DNA from: Maea johnstoni
Lineage: Eukaryota; Annelida; Polychaeta; Spionida; Magelonidae
Length of the DNA: 64,000 nucleotides
Direction of reading: 5' to 3'
Assembly (NCBI GenBank): GCA_963942565.1
Contig: OZ012687.1
Location: 12,087,079-12,151,078, forward strand
Shown here: in pieces, positions 58,271 to 64,000 of the stretch
Position numbering within the stretch: the first letter of the stretch is position 1
Layout: each line of letters starts with the position of its first letter
The notes under the pieces: generated by a model
The model's input: the letters and a program-made list of their open reading frames with translations, nothing else
Database searches by the model: none
Told to the model about the DNA's origin: nothing
Position numbers and translations under genes: made by a program

Positions 58271-59160
58271 TTACTAATATCATATTTTTATTGTATAACA
58301 TCATTTATATTCATTATTTCATTAATGATTTCCCTATGGTTATTGAACATTTTTCTAATGTTTTATTCATGTTTATTGTGAATGTTTCAAACATTTTTTT
58401 CAGTCCTTTTGAAAATATTTTGTGTTTGCTGGTATACACCAATACCATAAATATTTTGTTCCTGGAAGATTTACTGGGGAGAGCCCTTGTTACAGTAAAT
58501 GGAAATGATTTCCCATTTACAGATATTCATCCTACTATGCTCATCAGCGTCATCGTTTATTGGCACCACCAACGTCTTTGAATCATTTGCCTTTCATACT
58601 TAGAATAAAAAAATCCATCAAACTATTCCATGATTACCTTTATTTTCAGCTTCTCTTATTTCATTCTTTTGGTAGCAATTTGCATTAATTTCATGTAGTA
58701 ACCCCATATATTGTCATGTTGAAACCACAAGCTGGCTGTACTATGACCTAAATATCCAACCCACATGTGATATAAGGTTTGGTTAAACCACATTAAGTAG
58801 TTCCCTGTCTCGGACATCTCCTGTTCAATGTTTATACAAAACAATGATTCTTTAGTGTTAATTATTAGACTTCAAGTCAGGGATTCTTTTTATAGAATTT
58901 GATATTTCTTTTATCTAGTACCACATTAGGATTACATGCACTTGTTCTTATCCACTCTTCTCACATATCCCCTATTATAGCCCTGATAACAACAGCATAT
59001 TCCCTAATTCAAGGCTGCGTTAGTTTTAATTTTTTAAATTTTTTTTATCCTGAATCACATACAAATACATGTTACAAATATAGAGCTTCTATGTATAATA
59101 AGGCTGCCTTGTATGCTATTACATAGAAAGAGAAGATGTTTATCTGATTTACAATTCTGT
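58271..59160. other. Unassigned, possibly LINE 3' UTR on the minus strand
   Basis: Lies directly 3' (minus strand) of the LINE relic below. A plus-strand frame of 96 codons (58291-58581) has no domain. Confidence 0.35.
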
Positions 59161-59595
59161 CAGAACTTTATGTAAGGGAGAACATTTCCCTAGGAACTGT
59201 GGGGTTCTGTTGTTACACATAGCAATGTATCCTTCAATTGCCATATGAAATCATAAAATGTCTTGTATCAGTGTCATTGTTGGGGCTTTGCCTTTTACTC
59301 TTTTTTGTGAATAATTTATATTATTGTTATTATTGTAAGGAGCAATGGATCTGTCTTGTCAGGACCCAATAAAATGAGTTTCTCATCCATTCTTGTCTTA
59401 TTGTAGTTCTCTTTTTGAACCCATTTAATGCATTATTTCCATAGATCAGAGATTTTTGGACAATTCTAATATAGGTGTTCAATAGATTCAATACCTTCTT
59501 CACAAAAAGAAGATCTCGCTTCATTGATAATTTTAAAATGTTTTATTTTTTTGTTTGTTACCAATGGCCTTGTTACTATTTGATACTGAAAATAT

Positions 59596-60022
59596 TAGAG
59601 CTGCACTCACGGAGGGAGATCCACTCATGAGCTCACCACCCGTTTGACTCGTGAGCTCATGAGCTCTCGGATTTTCTGATTTTCCAAAAAGATATTTATT
59701 TTCCAGCCCAGCTATTAAGAAATAAATATTTATTGGCGGACATGTATTAACATTGCCAAGTTTATTTAATTTCAAAACGTGCTGACGAGGTACAAAGGTC
59801 AGTTTAACACTCAACACCGCTTGAATGTATACATTGGGGATTGTAAAGGAGACATGACAGCGATAAGCAGTTATGTATGTTGATAATGTGTGTTATGTGC
59901 CCTGTGTTACGTTTGTGTCCCCAACATCGACGAGCTCACGATTTGAACATTTCAGCTCGAGCTCGGCGAGTTTGCTCCAGTGCTCGAGCCACTCGAGTTT
60001 GTGAGTGGTGAGTGCAGCTCTA
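59596..60022 (+). mobile_element. hAT-like MITE, copy 2 (427 bp)
   Basis: Ends TAGAGCTGCACTCAC and GTGAGTGCAGCTCTA are perfect inverted repeats. The 8-bp target duplication GAAAATAT is perfect at 59588-59595 and 60023-60030. Eight-base duplications and TAGAG-type ends fit hAT. It is inserted in the LINE relic. Noncoding. Confidence 0.93.
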
Positions 60023-60481
60023 GAAAATATTGAAGGTTTACACCCACCTTGGTTTTTGTTCGATTTTTAAAGTAATTTCCCCAATCTCCCTGCTCTATGT
60101 TTTCTATGATAGAGGTATTCCATCCTTCTTCCCACCATGGTCATAATGAAATTCTCTTGCAGAGTCGTTATCAAAATTCTTGGTATTGCTGATAATATGC
60201 CATGGTAGATGACACATGGAATAGATTTATTTAGATTGTGTTGCACGTCTTGGATTGAAAATACCGCTCCCTCTGCACTGAATAGGTGTCCCACTTCTGT
60301 GAATCCTGCTTTTAACCATGAATGACATTTGGGAATATCTATTTGTATATTGCCCAAAAGGGGGGCTTTTCTTATCTCATCAATTGTGTTATAGTTTATT
60401 AATTATAAGTTATGTAATGTAATGGCGGCTCTACAGACATCCTTCCAGAATGGCTTGGGACAATTTTCTTAATATTGATCT

Positions 60482-60908
60482 TAGAGCTGCACTCACCACT
60501 CACGAACTCGAGTGGCTCGAGCCCTGGGGCAAACTCGCCGAGTTCGAGCTGAAATGTTCAAATCGTGAGCTCGTCTGTGTTGGGAACACAAACGTAACAC
60601 AGAGCACCTAACACACATTATAAACATACATAACTGCTTATCGCTGTCATGTCTTCTTTACAATCCCCAATGTATACATTCAAGCGGTGTTGAGTGCTAT
60701 ACTGATCGTTGTACCTCGTCAGCACGTTTTAAAATTAAATAAACATGGCAATGTTGAAAAATCTCCGCTAATAAATATTTATTTCTTAATAGCTGGGCTG
60801 GAAAATAAGTATTTCTTTGGAAAAATGGAAGGCCTGTGAGCTCATGAGCTCACGAGTCAAACGGGTGGTGAGCTCATGAGTTGATCTCCCTCCGTGAGTG
60901 CAGCTCTA
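60482..60908 (-). mobile_element. hAT-like MITE, copy 3 (427 bp, inverted)
   Basis: Same family and length as copy 2 but in the opposite orientation, 459 bases away. The perfect target duplication ATTGATCT is at 60474-60481 and 60909-60916. Also inside the LINE relic. Confidence 0.93.
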
Positions 60909-61756
60909 ATTGATCTGGGTCCATTACAAATAGTAGTTCTATTTTGAGCTGTTATACACCAATTACTCCTGTTTTCTTAATTTTCTAAACCAGGTAAGCT
61001 TAAGGCCAAGATCAAAGTCATTTACATTAGTCATGTTAAACCCTCCCTTTTTGGTTGGAGCTAACAACATATCCCTATTAATGCAATGTCTTTCATTTAT
61101 CCAGATAAAGTTTGTGAACATTTTATCAAATTTATCTATTGTTGTTTTACTTGTAGGTATGCTTCGATAGAGCAAGACTATTTGCTACCTTATTCTACCT
61201 TATGGTGTAATATTTCTTATTAGCCAGATGTTAAGAAAAATTTCTAATGTCTTTTGACTTAGATTCAATATTGTATTTTGTTTTATTCTCAAAATCTTTC
61301 AAAGTAAAGATAATCCCCAATGACAGAAATTCAATGTCATTTTCTCTGCAGTACCTGCAGTCAAATTCCCTAATATTTCCTATACAGATTACTTTGGATT
61401 TTTCAATGTTAATTGTGAGTCCAGGAATTGTGTAAAACCATGTTAATGCCGCCAGTGATTGTGAAAGGCACCTCTCTGTATCTACTAGGTACAGGGATGT
61501 GTCATCCACATACTGGCTAATTTCATGTTCATTGATGTGAGTCATTTCTGATCACAGTACTCTGAATTTCTCCACACAGAATAAGGTAAAGAAATATTGG
61601 ATCCCCCTGCCTACACCCTCGTTCCCAGTTATAATATCCTGAAAAGTAATAAGGGTGACACAGGACTTAGAGTTTTGTCTTTAAGCTTCAATGCAACTTA
61701 TGATGTTTTTTCCAAGATTCTTATTAGTGTTTCAGATATAACTTTCCATGATAAGC

Positions 61757-62007
61757 CAGGGCTCGACATTGGTGCTTGCCCCATTGCCCCGGGCAAGTAG
61801 AATTTGTAAATTATAGCTCTGGGGCAAGTGAAAACTGCATCTTGCTTGCCCCACTGGGAAAGTACGCTTTGTATATTTCAGGTTTACTTTTGAGAATGTG
61901 TGCAAGTTTCGTGGTCTGCCATTCAAGCTTGTCCTAGAAAATATGTGAAAATTGAATCTCACTTGCCCTACGGGGCAAGTCGCTGCAAAAGTTAACGTCG
62001 TGCCCTG
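61757..62007. mobile_element. MITE, 251 bp, 5-bp duplication TAAGC
   Basis: The ends CAGGGCTCGACATT and its partner AACGTCGTGCCCTG are inverted. TAAGC at 61752-61756 and 62008-62012 flanks it. CTTGCCCC/GGGGCAAG motifs recur inside in both orientations. It interrupts the LINE just after AFDSL. CAGGG-type ends suggest a hAT relative, but the 5-bp duplication is unusual for most hATs, so the superfamily is open. Confidence 0.85.
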
Positions 62008-63320
62008 TAAGCTATCAAAAGCTTTTTCGCAATCCACTAATATAATAAGTCCTGTCTCAACCTTGATTTCCATTTCCAGCATTATATCCATCATAAGCCT
62101 GGTGTTGTCAGTAGTAGAGCTGTCTTCCATAAAACCTTTTTGGTCAACTTGCATGAGAGCTGGCAGTACTGTTTTCACTCCATTGTTATTATACGTGAGG
62201 TTAGTTTATAAATGGTGTTCAGTAAAGATATTGGTTACCAATTCTGCAGGACATCTCTGGTTTTTCCTGGTTCAGGTAGACATGTTATTAAACCTCTTGT
62301 GAAAGACTTCAGCTAGTAGGTCTTTCCTGTCTTAGCTTTCTAAAATACATAAAATACTCCCCACAACCCAGATGGCATTAGAAATACAGCTGTATACCCA
62401 TCTGGGCCAGGAGATGTGTTGTTCTCGAGATTTTTAAGGGCCTCATCTACTTCTTCCTTTGAGATTTTTCAATGTAGGAATTATTTCTGATCTTCATACA
62501 TGGTTGGTAGACATTTTGTATCTGGTAAATGGTTAGAGTCCTTTTCAATCTCTTTTTTTTGCATAGTGGTTTTTATACAAGTTTTATTGTAGGTTTAATC
62601 TTTGGTTACACTAGTTTCTGATGTTTTTAGTTCTGTTATTCATTTATTTATGAAATTCCCTTTCTCGAGGTTTAAAAAGTACTTACTTGACCTTTCCCCA
62701 AATTATGTCCATCTAGCCCTCGATCTCATCAAGATGCACTGGAGTTTAATTTTCCTAACTTCCTATAGCTTTTCTTTGAAATTTTCAAGTTCTATCATCT
62801 CCTCCTTATTACGGTGTCTTTCTTTTCTTATATAGATTATGCTTTATTGTAGCTGTGAATGCAATTATTTTCTTTCTTACAACAGTTCGTTTCCGCTAAA
62901 AAGGTTTATGAAATAATAAGTTCAATATCGTTATTTCGGATGTTTTCTACATTTTCTGGATTATATTGGTTGCTGCGTATATTGATTTAATTGTTTTAAT
63001 TTTTTATCTAATTAGTTATTTGAAGTCCCCATTCATTAGTTAGCTATTGTTAAACTTCCATACTCCTCTAGCTCTTTGCTTATCATTAGTGTTTAATTCT
63101 ATAGATATAGGGGCATGCTCTGACTTCCATTTAGATTCTATTTTCGGCACAGTCAGAATTGTGTTTAGTTCCTCTGATCATAAGTCTAATCTCTCATATC
63201 TTATGGCTTTTTGCTATGTCCACTTTTTTTCTCTCAACTATTTAAAGCCACCATTTCTTTTTTGAGCATTTGCGAGACCTCTGCAGTTCATAGATATAAT
63301 GTTAAGATCACCCATTTACT

Positions 63321-64000
63321 TTCAACGTTGGCGTAGGCAGGGGTAAGGTTTTCCTTTGTTTTTACCTCATATTGGAATATTTTTTGGAACAATGTTCCTA
63401 ACTGTATGAACTTTATATAACCTTACATAAATAGGAATAAGTGGATATGAAATCAGCCAGAACAGGCTGGCTGTGGGGAATAGCCGAAAAGTAGCGTTCT
63501 GCAAATATTATCGCGCAAGTTTTTCTGTAATGTAAATGATACGAGAGCCCTCATTGTTCCTTCTCTCCTATTGACGTCAGGCTTAGGCCAGATTCTAGAC
63601 CCCTGGCATAGACAGGCCTTCACTTTAGTGTATATGCATAATATGTCAGCAAAAATAGTGCCTTATACATATGTTGCAGGTATGGGTTGTTAGTTGCATA
63701 AGGAATTGCTGATAATATGCATTTTAAAACGTGCTTGGTAATTGGCAAGCACATGGAGGTGGTTACTTTTTCTATTATTTTATGCCAATCAGACTTTGGC
63801 AAACCAAATGAGTAATAACAAAATCGGGCAAATTGCCCGCTTTAAGAATAAAGGACAATGCAGACAGGTATAACTTGATAATGCTGTGCGGCAAATATTT
63901 GTTTGTAAGTGTGCAATGAACATTGCTATGTGTTGAAGATGTATGTTCATACGTACATTTTGATGTAATACGTAATGTACAAATTCATTGAAATAATTCA
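63321..64000. other. No gene recognised
   Basis: It may include upstream LINE sequence on the minus strand near the left edge. Otherwise unassigned. Confidence 0.4.

Larger units (their letters stand above)
59160..63320 (-). mobile_element. L1/Tx1-type LINE relic with near full-length ORF2 remnants and three nested MITEs
   Basis: On the minus strand, from right to left: endonuclease start ISMNCRGLANAQKR (about 63312-63250), then an apparent internal deletion to KSEHAPISIEL (about 63130). The reverse transcriptase follows with SPGPDGYTAVF (62400), VDQKGFMEDSSTTDNTRL, ILVDCEKAFDSL (62040) and the catalytic SQYVDDTSLYL (61510). Then come thumb sequence FTNFIWINERHCINRDML (61100), HGILSAIPR (60190), ESIEHLY (59460) and the tail NNRTPQFLGKCSPL (59210). 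Many stops and frame changes make it dead. MITEs at 59596, 60482 and 61757 interrupt it; the LINE sequence continues on either side of each. Confidence 0.88.

Overview
The window looks like non-genic DNA from a large, repeat-rich animal genome. The support is tRNA-derived SINEs, non-LTR retrotransposons (LINEs) of two different kinds, a Ty3/Gypsy relic, many miniature inverted-repeat transposons (MITEs), very long TA/CT/GA microsatellites and AT-rich composition. A marine invertebrate is my guess from this mixture; the sequence does not fix the clade. I find no convincing host gene, no true tRNA or rRNA gene and no CRISPR array. Open frames away from repeats are short and show no domain I recognise.

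Layout. 1-9 kb: a LINE C-terminal relic (-), three direct copies of a roughly 0.5 kb dispersed repeat, a tRNA-Thr-like SINE, two copies of a TA-flanked MITE and a triple tandem repeat. 9-14 kb: a 145-bp foldback, a 640-830 bp tandem duplication whose units each end in a related foldback, and a decayed Ty3/Gypsy pol fragment (-). 16-33 kb: SINE copies and fragments of at least three families, a mariner-like MITE, a 168-bp tandem duplication and two very large compound microsatellites. 34-41 kb: trinucleotide tract, first copy of a hAT-like MITE, a GC-rich 18-bp minisatellite of 1.3 kb, a Harbinger-like MITE and a third TA-flanked MITE.

41-51.5 kb is the richest part. Two foldbacks are followed by a 2.85-kb block bounded by TTAA that carries a 180-bp satellite-like array. 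An almost identical empty site for this block lies 0.5 kb beyond its right end. Next comes a LINE whose ORF2 (endonuclease plus reverse transcriptase, about 1,176 codons) is uninterrupted. It is preceded by two overlapping ORF1-like frames, and a 5' module with a 46-nt palindrome occurs both upstream and again directly after its 3' end.

51.5-64 kb: two L1/Tx1-type LINE relics (-). The first is flanked at a distance by two arrays of one 21-bp minisatellite. The second spans about 4 kb and holds three nested MITEs: two 427-bp hAT-like copies in opposite orientation with perfect 8-bp target duplications, and one 251-bp element with a 5-bp duplication. AT-rich degenerate tandem arrays lie between them. 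The retroelements could in principle supply retrotransposition machinery to SINEs, but no SINE here can be paired with a LINE by its 3' tail. No transposase gene is present, so all DNA elements seen are nonautonomous.
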